Shown: positions 11,988 through 21,597, counted from the stretch's first letter. The stretch: DNA of 64,000 bases from Pseudorhizobium banfieldiae (GCF_000967425.1 NZ_FO082820.1:3961501-4025500); one strand, 5' to 3'. The notes: generated by a model from the sequence alone, not told the origin. Translations and numbers: made by a program.

Positions 11988-12611
11988 TCAACTGTGCGCG
12001 AAGATGTCGGTTTCTTCCCAGCCCAAGAGGTCGAGCTTGGAGCGCGTCGGAAGGAATTCGAAACATGCCGCAGCCAGCTCCATGCGGCCATCCCGGCGGA
12101 GACGGTCTGTCAGCCGGTCGGCGAGCGAATGCAGGTAGAGAACGTCCGATGCGGCATATTCCAGCTGTGCGGGCGAGAGCGTTTCCGCGGCCCAGTCCGA
12201 CTGCTGCTGGGCCTTCGACACGTCGATGTCGAGGAGCTCCTTCAGGTTGTCCTTCAATCCATGACGATCCGTATATGTCCGCGTCAGCCGCGAAGCGATC
12301 TTGGTGCAGAAGACGGGCGTGGTGGTGACGCCGAAGGTGTGGAAGAGGACGGCGATGTCGAAGCGGCCGTAGTGGAAGATCTTGCGTCGTGAGGGATCGG
12401 CAAGCAGGCCCACGAGGTTCGGCGCTTCCTTCTGGCCGGCGGCGATGCGAATGACATCCGCCGTTCCGTCGCCGGGGGAAAGCTGCACAACGCAGAGGCG
12501 GTCACGACGGGGAACAAGCCCGAGGGTTTCGGTGTCGATCGCAACGTCACCCGTATAGCGGGCGGCATCGGCCGCGGAAATATCACCTTCGTGGTAGCGA
12601 ATGCTGCTCAT
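11988..12611 (-). CDS. rnd: Ribonuclease D (3'-5' exoribonuclease)
   Basis: This is a DEDD-family exonuclease that trims the 3' ends of structured RNAs. The first acidic motif is AIDTETLGL, the second is FHYGRFDIAVLFHTF, and the third is LEYAASDVLYLH with the Tyr and Asp of the DEDDy subgroup. At about 207 residues it contains only the exonuclease domain and lacks the C-terminal HRDC domains of E. coli RNase D, as in many alphaproteobacterial versions. ATG 12611 is preferred because GAGG lies six bases upstream; ATG 12614 is adjacent. Confidence 0.9.
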   Translation of the reverse strand: MSSIRYHEGDISAADAARYTGDVAIDTETLGLVPRRDRLCVVQLSPGDGTADVIRIAAGQKEAPNLVGLLADPSRRKIFHYGRFDIAVLFHTFGVTTTPVFCTKIASRLTRTYTDRHGLKDNLKELLDIDVSKAQQQSDWAAETLSPAQLEYAASDVLYLHSLADRLTDRLRRDGRMELAAACFEFLPTRSKLDLLGWEETDIFAHS

Positions 12612-12719
12612 CATCTGCCTCGTCGTTTGCTCATGAGGCAATGCCACAGCAGCCGCTCTGCGGCAAGCTTGGCCGCCGATCACTGCGGAAGACATAGAAG
12701 AAGCTCTGCAAAAAACGCA

Positions 12720-12736
12720 TTGCTGCAATGCAGCAA
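12720..12736. promoter_or_regulatory. Perfect inverted repeat upstream of the first NfeR1-like promoter
   Basis: TTGCTGCA and TGCAGCAA face each other around one base, ending six bases before the -35 element. An 11-of-13 match to its core occurs at 48709-48721 upstream of the second sRNA copy, so it may bind a regulator of both. Confidence 0.5.
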
Positions 12737-12741
12737 AGCCC

Positions 12742-12769
12742 TTGGCAATGCACTCGGCGCAGCCTATAT
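12742..12769 (+). promoter_or_regulatory. Promoter of the first NfeR1-like sRNA
   Basis: TTGGCA, 16 bases, then CTATAT. The -10 and the bases after it (CTATATCTCAACCATCGAAG) align with the second copy at 48759-48778, which supports a shared promoter and start near 12776. Confidence 0.7.
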
Positions 12770-12775
12770 CTCAAC

Positions 12776-12893
12776 CATCGAAGCGACGCACTCCTCCTCC
12801 CAGCGTCGTTAGATGAGATCGGCAATCTCCTCCTCCTCCCAATTGCCGATCATGTTTAAAGCCCGACGCACCTCCTCCCGCGTCGGGCTTTTT
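12776..12893 (+). ncRNA. Alpha-r14/NfeR1-like trans-acting sRNA, copy 1
   Basis: About 118 nt fold into three hairpins, each with a CCTCCTCCC-type anti-Shine-Dalgarno loop. Hairpin 1 is CGACGC/GCGTCG (12784-12808), hairpin 2 is GATCGGCAAT/ATTGCCGATC (12817-12851) and hairpin 3 is GCCCGACGC/GCGTCGGGC (12861-12888), followed by TTTTT as terminator. Three unpaired anti-SD motifs are the defining trait of NfeR1 in Sinorhizobium meliloti, which represses translation of transporter mRNAs and helps osmoadaptation and nodulation. The family call rests on my reading of structure. The 5' end is inferred from the promoter. Confidence 0.85.
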
Positions 12894-13036
12894 CGTTTCC
12901 GTACATCGATCATCCTAAGTGCGCCGCGCGCGAAAGCCGGCAGGCCAGTTCTCTCGCATTGAAGGGCTGTTCCTCGCAGGTCCGTAGGCGAGGACACGGC
13001 CTCTCTGGAGCGCTGAGTGGACTTAAGCAGCCCCGC

Positions 13037-13963
13037 TCATTCGCACCTCAGCCCCTGATCGAGATAGCTCGGGACGCCGGCAGGCGGGGCAGGGATGGGG
13101 GATGCGCGGCGCACGGCTGCGACGATGTAGTTGTCGATCGCCGAGTTCCCGGAGGAACGGGAGAGGGAGACATTGGTTATATTGCCGTTGCCATCGAAGC
13201 TGAATCGTACGGCGGCTGTGCCGGTGTCATTGCCGGGGCAACGGCGCGCGTTGCGCGCGATCTTCGCCTGAACGCGCGACTTCCACTTCGCGGGCGAGAC
13301 GGAGGGCCGTGACGAGCCGGTGGTGGTCTGGCTGGCAGCCGTACGCTCCGAAGGCTTCGCCTGAAGCTTGGCCTGCTGCGATGCCTTGGAGGCCTGCGGC
13401 TGCTTCTGGACGCGCTTGGGCGGCTGCTTCTTCGGCTCCGGCGGCGGTGGAGGTGGCCGGGAGACAGGCAAGGGCACTTCGACATCCTCGAGAGCTGCGA
13501 TCATCTGCTCTTCGATAGGATCGATTTCCTCCACCGGTTCCGGTGGCGGCTCGGGAATGGTTTCGGTGATCTCGGGTTCGGGTTCGGGTTCAGGCTCCGG
13601 TTCCGCCGGCTCTGGCTCGATCGGTTCGGCGACTTCTTCCGGCGGAGGTGGCTCGACAGGATCAGGCAATGGCTCCGCCGGCGGCTGCTCGACGGGCTCC
13701 AGCTGCCGGCTGGCAACTTCTTCGGAATCGACCTCCTCGGTCGCGACCTGGTCATCCTCGGTATTCGCCGCTTCCGGTTCCGCCGCAAGTTCGATCATGA
13801 TCGCTGCAGGCGGCCCGGGCTCGGCCGGTGCGTCCGGCTCCTGGCGCAGAAGAACAGCGGCAGCGGCGATGTGCGCCGTCAACACCACCATCGCAGCGGA
13901 CGACCATAGTGCCAGCTCTCCGAGCCGGCCGGCACGGCTGGAGCGGGGAGTGGAGAGCGTCAC
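13037..13963 (-). CDS. tonB: TonB-family energy transducer
   Basis: This protein links proton-motive force from ExbBD to outer-membrane receptors. It has 308 residues with an N-terminal membrane anchor (ALWSSAAMVVLTAHIAAAAV), a long periplasmic Pro/Glu-rich spacer from about residue 55 to 145, a basic Lys/Gln-rich stretch, and a C-terminal TonB domain with VRFSFDGNGNITNVSLSRSS and a last region rich in Pro. The start overlaps the exbD stop by four bases. No TonB-dependent receptor is in this window, so its substrate (iron chelate, haem or other) is not shown. Confidence 0.87.
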   Translation of the reverse strand: MTLSTPRSSRAGRLGELALWSSAAMVVLTAHIAAAAVLLRQEPDAPAEPGPPAAIMIELAAEPEAANTEDDQVATEEVDSEEVASRQLEPVEQPPAEPLPDPVEPPPPEEVAEPIEPEPAEPEPEPEPEPEITETIPEPPPEPVEEIDPIEEQMIAALEDVEVPLPVSRPPPPPPEPKKQPPKRVQKQPQASKASQQAKLQAKPSERTAASQTTTGSSRPSVSPAKWKSRVQAKIARNARRCPGNDTGTAAVRFSFDGNGNITNVSLSRSSGNSAIDNYIVAAVRRASPIPAPPAGVPSYLDQGLRCE

Positions 13964-14451
13964 TGGCTCTCTCCGCTTGCTGGGGCGGCTGCTGTGGCTC
14001 CCTGTTCGGCGGAGGCAGACGGCGCTGCGCCGGGCAGTGTCTCAAGCCCGACCAGGGCGATCTTCAGGTAGCCTGCGTCCCGCAGCAGGTTCATGACCTC
14101 CATGAACTGGCCGTATTCGATCGCCTTGTCGGCGCGCAGGAAGATGCGGGTCTCCTTGTCGCTCTCGGTGACCCGATCCAGCGTCGCCGCCAGCTGCTCG
14201 CGCTGCACCGGATCATTGCCGAGATTGAGCCCGAGGTCTTCCTTGACCGTAAGATAGAGGGGCTCATCGGGGCGCTGCGCGGGCTGCGCCGACGAGGCCG
14301 GAAGGTCGACGTTCACGTCCACCGTCGCAAGTGGCGCTGCCACCATGAAGATGATCAGCAGCACCAGCATCACGTCGATGAATGGCGTGACGTTGATTTC
14401 ATGGTTTTCGGCGAGGTCGTCGCCCTGCGTCTCGCGAATGCCGCCGGCCAT
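13960..14451 (-). CDS. exbD: Biopolymer transport protein ExbD
   Basis: This 163-residue protein is the second subunit of the inner-membrane proton channel that energises TonB. It has a single N-terminal membrane helix with the conserved charged residue in NVTPFIDVMLVLLIIFM, then a periplasmic domain. The gene lies three bases after exbB and overlaps tonB, giving the order exbB-exbD-tonB. The family signature is complete. Confidence 0.94.
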   Translation of the reverse strand: MAGGIRETQGDDLAENHEINVTPFIDVMLVLLIIFMVAAPLATVDVNVDLPASSAQPAQRPDEPLYLTVKEDLGLNLGNDPVQREQLAATLDRVTESDKETRIFLRADKAIEYGQFMEVMNLLRDAGYLKIALVGLETLPGAAPSASAEQGATAAAPASGESQ

Positions 14452-14454
14452 GGA

Positions 14455-15477
14455 TCATTCTCCTGCCACGAGGGAGACAGGCACGTTGCGGTTGCCGGGT
14501 GGCACCCTGCGGAAGTCGAGGTCGCGGCTGACCAGCCGCTCGACCCCGGCGGCAGCATCAGCCAGCAACTGGCGATAGCCGGTGATGGAACGGGCGAAGA
14601 CGTTGTAGATGACGACAGCCGGAATTGCGGCCACGAGACCGATCGCAGTCGCGAGCAGCGCCTCGGCAATGCCGGGTGCCACGACGGCAAGGTTGGTCGT
14701 CTGCGACTCTGAAATGCCGACGAAGGAATTCATGATCCCCCAGACGGTGCCGAATAGACCGACGAACGGAGCGGTCGAGCCGATGGTGGCGAGAACGCCG
14801 GTGCCGCGCGACATGCGCCGGCCCGCATAGGATTCGATGCGGGAGAGCGCCGAGGCCACGCGTTCCTTCACGCCCCCATTATCGGCGTGGTCGAGTGCAG
14901 CTTCGGAAAGGCGAATTTCGTCGGCCGCGGCACGCAGCATAAGGGCCGCCGGCCCGCCGCGCTTCCCAAGCTCTTCGACGGCATCGGCGAGCGTTGCGGA
15001 ATTCCGAATGATCCTCAGGGTCCGGCCCGCCCGCGTGCGTGCTCCAGCGAGTTCCAGCGTCTTGGCCAACCAGACGGTCCAGGTGATGAGCGAGGCGAAG
15101 GCGAGACCAATCATCACGCCCTTGACCACCCAGTCAGCGGCCATGAACATGCCCCATGGCGACAGGTCGTGCGGGATGTCCGAGCGTTCGCCGGCAGGAA
15201 GGATGTCCTGCATCACCGTCGGGACATCCTCTATCATCCCTTCCGAGGCACGCGGCTGTTCGTCGATGGTATCAGCAGAGGCTGGAATGTCCGCAGGCGT
15301 CTGTTCGGTGTGCGTCAAGGTCTGCGGGGCGGGTTCGGATGGATTGGCCTGCGATGTTGCGGCTGGCGGCGGAGCGGCATCCTGGGCATTGGTCGCAGGT
15401 GTAGCACCCAGAAGCGCGCCGACCAGGAGGGGCATCATGAGATGGTGATGAAAAGGACGGGCGGACGCAATCGTCAT
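14455..15477 (-). CDS. exbB: Biopolymer transport protein ExbB, N-terminally extended
   Basis: This is the main subunit of the TonB-energising proton channel. It has 340 residues, about 100 more than E. coli ExbB, because of a signal peptide (near LLVGALLGATPATNAQ) and a Pro/Gln/Thr-rich periplasmic extension, as seen in rhizobial ExbB. Membrane helices are visible near residues 115-135, 235-260 and 280-305, with GLFGTVWGIMNSFVGI as the conserved core. The promoter at 15570-15598 serves the exbB-exbD-tonB operon. No clear Irr or RirA box was found. Confidence 0.92.
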   Translation of the reverse strand: MTIASARPFHHHLMMPLLVGALLGATPATNAQDAAPPPAATSQANPSEPAPQTLTHTEQTPADIPASADTIDEQPRASEGMIEDVPTVMQDILPAGERSDIPHDLSPWGMFMAADWVVKGVMIGLAFASLITWTVWLAKTLELAGARTRAGRTLRIIRNSATLADAVEELGKRGGPAALMLRAAADEIRLSEAALDHADNGGVKERVASALSRIESYAGRRMSRGTGVLATIGSTAPFVGLFGTVWGIMNSFVGISESQTTNLAVVAPGIAEALLATAIGLVAAIPAVVIYNVFARSITGYRQLLADAAAGVERLVSRDLDFRRVPPGNRNVPVSLVAGE

Positions 15478-15569
15478 GTCAGAAGCTCTCCGGAATGCGA
15501 GCCTGATCGTCGGACGACCCGGGCTCCGGACTGAAGGCCGGCCTTGCCGGTCTCTCTTACGGCCTCTCG

Positions 15570-15598
15570 ATAATAAACATGACTTTGGTTGGCAACAA
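15570..15598 (-). promoter_or_regulatory. Promoter of exbB-exbD-tonB
   Basis: On the minus strand TTGTTG, 17 bases, then TATTAT (one base from TATAAT). It lies about 90 bases before the exbB start. Confidence 0.55.
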
Positions 15599-15655
15599 AT
15601 AAATCTTGAACCCGACGATCCGGATTAGATCTTGTCTGGGAAGGTTACTTTCCGT

Positions 15656-15691
15656 GCAAGCCATTGCCGCGTCGCTGCGGCAATGGCTTGC
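15656..15691. repeat. Perfect 15-bp inverted repeat after kduD
   Basis: GCAAGCCATTGCCGC and its exact complement flank a 6-base loop, starting 10 bases after the kduD stop on the minus strand. It would form a very stable 3' hairpin. No T-run follows on either strand, so it may stabilise or process the message rather than terminate by the classic mechanism. Confidence 0.7.
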
Positions 15692-15701
15692 CTTGTGCGG
15701 A

Positions 15702-16463
15702 TCAGCGGGCGAGCCAGCCGCCGTCCACCGGCAGTACAACGCCGTGGACGTAGTCGGACGCCGGGGAGGCAAGGAAGACCGCTGCGCCGCCAAGTTCGTC
15801 GGGTTTGCCCCAGTGCCCGGCTGGAATGCGCCCAAGGATTGCGGCATTGCGGTCCGGGTCGTTCCGCAGTGCCTCGGTATTGTTGGTCTCGAAGTAGCCT
15901 GGAGCAATGGCATTGACGTTGATGCCCTTGCCGGCCCACTCGCAGGCGAGCAGCCGCGTCAGCCCCGCTAGCCCGCTCTTCGATGCGGTATAGGAGGGGA
16001 TGCGGATGCCGCCCTGGAAGGAGAGCAGCGAGGCGATGTTGATGATCTTGCCGCCCTTGCCTTGCGCGATCAGGTGGCGGGCAAAGGCCTGGCTCAGGAA
16101 GAAGACGCTCTTCAGGTTGACGTCCATGACGTCGTCCCAATCCGCCTCCGTGAAGTCCACGGCGTCCGAGCGGCGGATGATGCCGGCATTGTTGACAAGG
16201 ATGTCGGCACGGCTCGTCCAGGCCAGGGTCTGCTCAACAACGTCCTTTATCGGTTCGATCGTCGAAAGATCGGCCTTGATGAAGCGGCACTTGCCCCGGC
16301 CGCCAGCGGCGATTGCCGCTTCCGTCTCTTCCATCGAAGAACGGCCGACCAGCGCAATGTCTGCCCCGGCCCCCGCAAGTGCGACAGCGATGGCTTGCCC
16401 GAGACCGGTATTTGCTCCGGTGACGATTGCCGTCTTGCCCGTCAGGTCGAATGAAATGGTCAC
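15702..16463 (-). CDS. kduD: 2-dehydro-3-deoxy-D-gluconate dehydrogenase (SDR family)
   Basis: This short-chain dehydrogenase of 253 residues closely fits KduD, which reduces 5-keto-4-deoxyuronate-derived keto acids in pectin and uronate breakdown. The cofactor loop is TGANTGLG near residue 14, NNAG is present near residue 87, and the catalytic Ser, Tyr and Lys appear as IASLLSFQGG and SYTASKSG. I chose GTG 16463 because AGGAGGAGG precedes it; ATG 16487 would place this ribosome site inside the gene. No other uronate gene is adjacent, so the role is from similarity only. Confidence 0.82.
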   Translation of the reverse strand: MTISFDLTGKTAIVTGANTGLGQAIAVALAGAGADIALVGRSSMEETEAAIAAGGRGKCRFIKADLSTIEPIKDVVEQTLAWTSRADILVNNAGIIRRSDAVDFTEADWDDVMDVNLKSVFFLSQAFARHLIAQGKGGKIINIASLLSFQGGIRIPSYTASKSGLAGLTRLLACEWAGKGINVNAIAPGYFETNNTEALRNDPDRNAAILGRIPAGHWGKPDELGGAAVFLASPASDYVHGVVLPVDGGWLAR

Positions 16464-16488
16464 GTCTGCCTCCTCCTCATGTGACAAG

Positions 16489-16520
16489 AAAAAAGCCGCC
16501 GGAAATCTCTTTCCAGCGGC
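16489..16520 (-). terminator. Intrinsic terminator of the rimP-nusA-infB operon
   Basis: On the minus strand an 11-bp stem, GCCGCTGGAAA with TTTCCGGCGGC (one G-U pair), closes a 4-base loop and is followed by TTTTTT. It begins 21 bases after the infB stop and precedes kduD. Confidence 0.93.
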
Positions 16521-16541
16521 CCTTGATACTGTTCCCGTCGC

Positions 16542-19211
16542 TTACAGCGTGCGGGTGATGTGCTCTACGCGGAAGCACTCGATGACGTCGCCGGCGCGAA
16601 TGTCCTCGTAGTTCTCGAAGGCCATGCCGCATTCCTGGCCGACCGGCACTTCCGCAACCTCGTCCTTGAAGCGCTTGAGCGTCTTGAGCTTGCCTTCGTG
16701 GATGACGACGTTGTCGCGCAGAAGGCGGACGCCTGCACCGCGTTCGACCTTGCCTTCCGTGACGCGGCACCCGGCAACCTTGCCGACCTTGGTGATGTTG
16801 AACACCTCGAGGATTTCGGCATTGCCGAGGAAGGTTTCGCGCCGCTCCGGCGAGAGCAGGCCGGACATCGCCGCCTTCACGTCATCCACCAGGTCGTAGA
16901 TGATGTTGTAGTAGCGGATCTCGATGCCTGAGCGCTCGGAAGCCGCACGGGCCTGCGCATTGGCACGAACGTTGAAGCCGATGATCGCGGCATTGGACGC
17001 CTCGGCGAGCGAGATGTCCGACTCCGTGATGGCGCCAGCACCGGAATGGACGATGCGGACCCGGACTTCGTCGGTCCCGAGCTTCTCGAGCGCGCCGGCA
17101 ATGGCTTCGATCGAGCCCTGGACGTCGCCCTTGATCAGCAGCGGGAACTCCTTCAGGCCGGAGCTCTGGAGCTGGCTCATCATCTGCTCAAGCGAGCCGC
17201 GCGAGCCGGACTGACGGGCGGCTGCCTTGTCGCGGGCAAGCCGCTGGCGGTACTCGGAGATCTCGCGTGCACGGCTCTCGCTGTCGACGACCGCGAAGCG
17301 ATCGCCGGCGGCGGGCGTGCCCGACAGACCCAGAACCTCCACCGGCATGGCCGGGCCGGCTTCCTTCACATGTTCGCCCTTGTCGGTGACGAGAGCGCGG
17401 ACGCGGCCCCATTGGTCGCCGGCAACCAGGATCTGGCCGGGCTTCAGCGTACCCTTCTGGACGAGGACCGTCGCGACGGCACCACGGCCGCGATCGAGCT
17501 GTGCTTCGATCACGGTACCCTCGGCGGTCCGGTTCGGGTTTGCCTTGAGGTCGAGGATTTCCGCCTGCAGCAGGATTGCTTCGAGCAGCTTGTCGAGATT
17601 GGTCTTGTTCTTCGCCGATACCTCGACGTCGAGAACCTCACCGCCCATGCTTTCCACGAAGACTTCGTGCTGCAGGAGTTCCGTGCGGACCTTCTGCGCA
17701 TTGGCCGTCGGCTTGTCGATCTTGTTGATCGCCACGATGATCGGCACGCCGGCCGCCTTCGCGTGATTGATGGACTCGATCGTCTGCGGCATCACGCTGT
17801 CGTCGGCGGCGACCACGAGGATCGCAATATCGGTCGCCTGCGCGCCGCGGGCACGCATTGCCGTGAAGGCGGCGTGGCCGGGCGTATCGATGAAGGTGAT
17901 CTTCTGGCCGTTCTGCTCGACCTGATAGGCGCCGATATGCTGGGTGATACCACCAGCTTCGCCGGCGACCACATTGGCCTGACGGATGGCGTCGAGCAGC
18001 GAGGTCTTGCCGTGGTCGACATGGCCCATGATCGTGACGACCGGCGGACGCGGCTCCAATACGCCTTCTTCGTCGGCGACGTCGAAGATGCCTTCCTCGA
18101 CGTCAGACTCAGAGACGCGCTTGACGGTATGACCGAACTCGACGGCGATCAGTTCCGCCAGGTCTGCGTCTATGACGTCGCCCGGCTTCATCATCTGGCC
18201 TTCCTTCATCAGGAACTTGATGACGTCGACAGCGCGTTCGGACATGCGCTGGGACAGTTCCTGGATGGTGATCGTCTCCGGCAAGGTCACCTCGCGCATG
18301 ACCTTCTCGCGCGGCTCCTGCATCTGGCTGCGGCGGAACTTCTCCTGCCGACGGCGCATCGCCGCCATGGAACGGCCGCGGGCGTTGCCGCCATCGTCGT
18401 CGGTGCTGACGGTGGTGACGGTCAGCTTGCCGCGGCGGCGCTCGTCTTCAGTTTTCGGACGTGCGGGCGCCTTGGCGGGCGCCGGGGCAGCTACGCGCCC
18501 ACGGACGGGAGCTCCGCGTGGCGGACCGCGGTCGTCGTCTTCTTCGTTGCCAGCCTTACGTCCGCGACCGATGACCGGCTGTGCGGGAGCAGCAGGCTGC
18601 GTGCGCGAAATGCCCGGGCGTGCATCTGCGGCACGCTCCGCTGGTGCAGGTGTTGCAGCCGGCGCCGGTGCTTCCTCGACGGGCACTTCTACGGGAGCCG
18701 GTTCGGCGGCGCGACGGGCAGCCTCTTCGGCTTCCTGCAACTTACGGCGTTCTTCTTCTGCCTGACGACGCGCTTCGTCTTCGGCACGCTGCTTGGCTTC
18801 GATGACTTCGCGGGCCTGCGCTTCAACCAGTGCACGGCGACGTGCATCCATTTCACTGGCCGACAGGTCATGCAGTACCGCACCCCGGGGGCGCTCGCCT
18901 TGCCGCTGCTGTGGGGCCGGCGCCGCAGGGCGTTGGGCCTGCGTTGGTTGATGAACGCGCGTTGCCGGCGGGTTCGGTTGCTGCGGGCGCGGCGCAGGTG
19001 CGGCAGGCTCTGCAGCACGCGGCGTCGGTGCCGTGAATGCCGGCTTGTCGTCCTCCGGGCGGATCGGACGGCGCTTGCGGGTCTCGACCACAACCGCCTT
19101 CGTACGACCCCGGCCCATATCCTGGCGCACAGTGCCCTGGCTCACTCCCGAAGGCTTCAGGGTGAGGGTTTTCTTAACCCCAAGCGTCTTGTCGTCTTTG
19201 TTGTCGGTCAT
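16542..19211 (-). CDS. infB: Translation initiation factor IF-2
   Basis: This GTPase delivers initiator tRNA to the ribosome. The 889-residue protein has a long, charged Ala/Arg/Glu-rich N-terminal part (residues 1-320), then the G domain with [23 protein letters not shown] and NKIDKP, followed by domains II, III and the fMet-tRNA-binding C-terminus ending [14 protein letters not shown]. It lies 101 bases after the YlxR-type gene. A strong terminator directly follows, so rbfA and truB, which usually follow infB, are not co-transcribed here and are not in the window. Confidence 0.97.
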   Translation of the reverse strand: MTDNKDDKTLGVKKTLTLKPSGVSQGTVRQDMGRGRTKAVVVETRKRRPIRPEDDKPAFTAPTPRAAEPAAPAPRPQQPNPPATRVHQPTQAQRPAAPAPQQRQGERPRGAVLHDLSASEMDARRRALVEAQAREVIEAKQRAEDEARRQAEEERRKLQEAEEAARRAAEPAPVEVPVEEAPAPAATPAPAERAADARPGISRTQPAAPAQPVIGRGRKAGNEEDDDRGPPRGAPVRGRVAAPAPAKAPARPKTEDERRRGKLTVTTVSTDDDGGNARGRSMAAMRRRQEKFRRSQMQEPREKVMREVTLPETITIQELSQRMSERAVDVIKFLMKEGQMMKPGDVIDADLAELIAVEFGHTVKRVSESDVEEGIFDVADEEGVLEPRPPVVTIMGHVDHGKTSLLDAIRQANVVAGEAGGITQHIGAYQVEQNGQKITFIDTPGHAAFTAMRARGAQATDIAILVVAADDSVMPQTIESINHAKAAGVPIIVAINKIDKPTANAQKVRTELLQHEVFVESMGGEVLDVEVSAKNKTNLDKLLEAILLQAEILDLKANPNRTAEGTVIEAQLDRGRGAVATVLVQKGTLKPGQILVAGDQWGRVRALVTDKGEHVKEAGPAMPVEVLGLSGTPAAGDRFAVVDSESRAREISEYRQRLARDKAAARQSGSRGSLEQMMSQLQSSGLKEFPLLIKGDVQGSIEAIAGALEKLGTDEVRVRIVHSGAGAITESDISLAEASNAAIIGFNVRANAQARAASERSGIEIRYYNIIYDLVDDVKAAMSGLLSPERRETFLGNAEILEVFNITKVGKVAGCRVTEGKVERGAGVRLLRDNVVIHEGKLKTLKRFKDEVAEVPVGQECGMAFENYEDIRAGDVIECFRVEHITRTL

Positions 19212-19312
19212 TCCGTTCCTGTTCCTTCAAACGAGGACGGATGGCGTACATCAGACCTCGTCTATCAATGCATGTCTCTCGGTGCGGCGGCCGGCTGCTG
19301 CCGGTGACCGCG

Positions 19313-19993
19313 TCATGTCTGTGGCCGGCGGGCGCCGCCGCCTGCTCCCGATTGACCGGCACCGCGGTACTTTTCGAGCATGGTTGCGCGCTTCACTACA
19401 CCCTCACCCGCCTGTCCGGCAAGCGCCGCGGCATGGATAAAAGCATTCTGGCCTAACAGTTCGTCCATTTCCGCCCCGTTGAAGAACGAAAAAGAAGGTA
19501 TGTCTTCGTCGGCATCGGTGCCGAGCCTCCAGGCCTTTCTCGCCTGGTCGATCTTGCGCACGCCGTCGGCCGCAGCATCGGCTGCATGGAAGACAGCAAC
19601 CGCCGCACCTGAGCGCACGGCGGCATCCACTTTCATCGCGCCGCTGACGAACTGACCAGCCTTGCGGGCCAGGTTCATCATCCCGGCGAGATCGGCTGCG
19701 ATCAACCGGTCGACGAGGGCCCCAAGGTCGGGGTCGGCCTGCACGTCCCGCTTCAGGGCACGCGAGAACAGCTTTCGCTGAACTGCCCGCTCGACGAGCG
19801 CGCGGTCCGTCTTGACCCAACACCCGCGCCCCGGAAGCTGCCGCTTCAGATCAGGAACAACCTTCCCGTCGGGGCTGGCAACGAACCGGATCAGCATCTC
19901 CGGTGCTACCGTCTCGCGGGTGACGATGCAGGTGCGATCGTTCACGACCAACTCCGCATCGTCCTGCTCCTGTCCGACTTCTCCGGCAATCAT
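19313..19993 (-). CDS. YlxR-type RNA-binding protein fused to an L7Ae/L30e-like domain
   Basis: The N-terminal 90 residues are a YlxR (DUF448) domain with TCIVTRETVAPEMLIRFV and the motif LPGRGCWV. Residues about 100-190 resemble the L7Ae/L30e RNA-binding fold (MNLARKAGQFVSGAMKVDAA). This 226-residue two-domain form is common in alphaproteobacteria between nusA and infB. The start overlaps the nusA stop by four bases, which supports a role in transcription or translation. Its precise function is unknown; YlxR of other bacteria affects RNase P or acts as a regulator. Confidence 0.9.
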   Translation of the reverse strand: MIAGEVGQEQDDAELVVNDRTCIVTRETVAPEMLIRFVASPDGKVVPDLKRQLPGRGCWVKTDRALVERAVQRKLFSRALKRDVQADPDLGALVDRLIAADLAGMMNLARKAGQFVSGAMKVDAAVRSGAAVAVFHAADAAADGVRKIDQARKAWRLGTDADEDIPSFSFFNGAEMDELLGQNAFIHAAALAGQAGEGVVKRATMLEKYRGAGQSGAGGGARRPQT

Positions 19994-21597
19994 TCCTCGG
20001 CGACGGCTTCCGCCTCCTCTTCTTCTTCCGGCTGGTCAGCGGCGAGATCTTCCTCGGTGATCCAACCTGCAAGCAGGCGGGCCTGAACGATCATGTTCTC
20101 CGCTTCGGCACGCGACACGTCGAACTTCGAGAACAGACCGTCGAACTTCTTCGTTTCGCCGTCCTTGCGCTCGCTCCAGCCCACGAGATCGTCGGCGGCG
20201 CAGCCTGCAAAGTCTTCAACAGTCTTGATGCCGTCCTCGCCAAGTGCCACCAGCATCTGGCCGTTGAGGCCGTCGATCTGGCGTAGCTCGTCCTGAACGC
20301 CGAGTTCCTTGCGCTTGGCGTCCATCTCCGCCTCGATCTTCTCGAGGTATTCGCGGGCGCGCGTCTGGATTTCCTGGGCGGTATCCTCGTCGAAGCCTTC
20401 GATGGAAGAGATCTCGTCAAGCTCGACATAGGCGAGTTCCTCGACCGCCGCGAAGCCTTCGGAGGCCAGCACCTGGCCAACCATCTCGTCGACGTCGAGC
20501 GCCTCCATGAACAGGTCGGTCCGCTCGTTGAATTCCTTCTGGCGGCGTTCGGATTCTTCCTGCTCAGTCAGGATGTCGATGTCCCAGCCGGTCAGCTGCG
20601 AGGCCAGGCGGACATTCTGTCCGCGGCGGCCGATGGCCAGCGACAGCTGCTCGTCCGGAACGACCACTTCGATGCGTTCTGCATCCTCGTCGAGAACGAC
20701 CTTGGCGACTTCGGCCGGCTGCAGCGCATTGACGATGAAGGACGCCGGGTCGTTCGACCACGGAATGATGTCGATCTTCTCGCCCTGCAGTTCGCCGACA
20801 ACGGCCTGCACGCGGCTACCACGCATACCAACGCAGGCGCCGACCGGGTCGATCGAGGAGTCGTTGGAGATCACGGCGATCTTTGCGCGCGACCCCGGGT
20901 CGCGGGCAACGGAGCGGATTTCGATGATGCCGTCGTAGATTTCCGGTACTTCCATCGTGAAGAGCTTCACCATGAACTGCGGATGGGTGCGCGACAGGAA
21001 GATCTGCGGACCGCGCTGTTCGCGGCGCACGTCGTAGACGTAGGCGCGGACGCGATCGCCGTAGCGCATGGTCTCGCGCGGGATCATCTCGTCACGGCGG
21101 ATGATGCCTTCACCACGGCCGAGATCGACGATGACATTGCCGTACTCGACGCGCTTGACAGTGCCGTTGACGATCTCGCCGACGCGGTCCTTGAACTCGT
21201 CATACTGGCGGTCACGCTCGGCCTCGCGCACCTTCTGGACGATGACCTGCTTGGCAGACTGAGCGGCGATACGGCCGAAATCCATAGGCGGCAGCGGGTC
21301 TGCGATGAAGTCGCCGATCTTGGCGTCTGGGTTGCGGTCGCGCGCCAGTTCCAGGGGGATCTGCGTGCCGTAGTCCTCGGCCTGCTCGACCACTTCCAGC
21401 AAGCGCTGCAGGCGAATCTCGCCGGTCTTCGAATTGATGTCGGCCCGGATGTTGGTCTCCGAACCGTAGCGCGAGCGCGCCGCCTTCTGAATGGCGTCGG
21501 CCATCGCGGCCAGCACGATCTCGCGGTCGATGACCTTCTCACGTGCCACTGCATCCGCGATTTGCAGAAGCTCAAGCCGGTTTGCACTCACTGCCAT
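19990..21597 (-). CDS. nusA: Transcription termination/antitermination protein NusA
   Basis: NusA binds RNA polymerase and modulates pausing, termination and antitermination. The 535-residue protein has an N-terminal polymerase-binding domain, an S1 domain near residues 135-200 ([20 protein letters not shown]), two KH domains with [12 protein letters not shown] and [18 protein letters not shown], and C-terminal helix-hairpin repeats with an acidic tail. It is 49 bases after rimP and overlaps the YlxR gene. Confidence 0.97.
   Translation of the reverse strand: MAVSANRLELLQIADAVAREKVIDREIVLAAMADAIQKAARSRYGSETNIRADINSKTGEIRLQRLLEVVEQAEDYGTQIPLELARDRNPDAKIGDFIADPLPPMDFGRIAAQSAKQVIVQKVREAERDRQYDEFKDRVGEIVNGTVKRVEYGNVIVDLGRGEGIIRRDEMIPRETMRYGDRVRAYVYDVRREQRGPQIFLSRTHPQFMVKLFTMEVPEIYDGIIEIRSVARDPGSRAKIAVISNDSSIDPVGACVGMRGSRVQAVVGELQGEKIDIIPWSNDPASFIVNALQPAEVAKVVLDEDAERIEVVVPDEQLSLAIGRRGQNVRLASQLTGWDIDILTEQEESERRQKEFNERTDLFMEALDVDEMVGQVLASEGFAAVEELAYVELDEISSIEGFDEDTAQEIQTRAREYLEKIEAEMDAKRKELGVQDELRQIDGLNGQMLVALGEDGIKTVEDFAGCAADDLVGWSERKDGETKKFDGLFSKFDVSRAEAENMIVQARLLAGWITEEDLAADQPEEEEEAEAVAEE

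Noticed and set aside
13550..13700. Repeated GGTTCGGGTTC-like bases resembling a tandem repeat array
   Set aside because: They encode the Pro/Glu-rich spacer of TonB; codon repetition explains them.
15500..15650. Iron-regulator box (Irr ICE motif or RirA box) before exbB
   Set aside because: No convincing match to either consensus; only a sigma-70-like promoter could be supported.
17046..19307. Very long open frame (753 codons) on the plus strand opposite infB
   Set aside because: It mirrors the GC-rich third-position pattern of infB, has no ribosome site and no recognisable domain; infB is certain.
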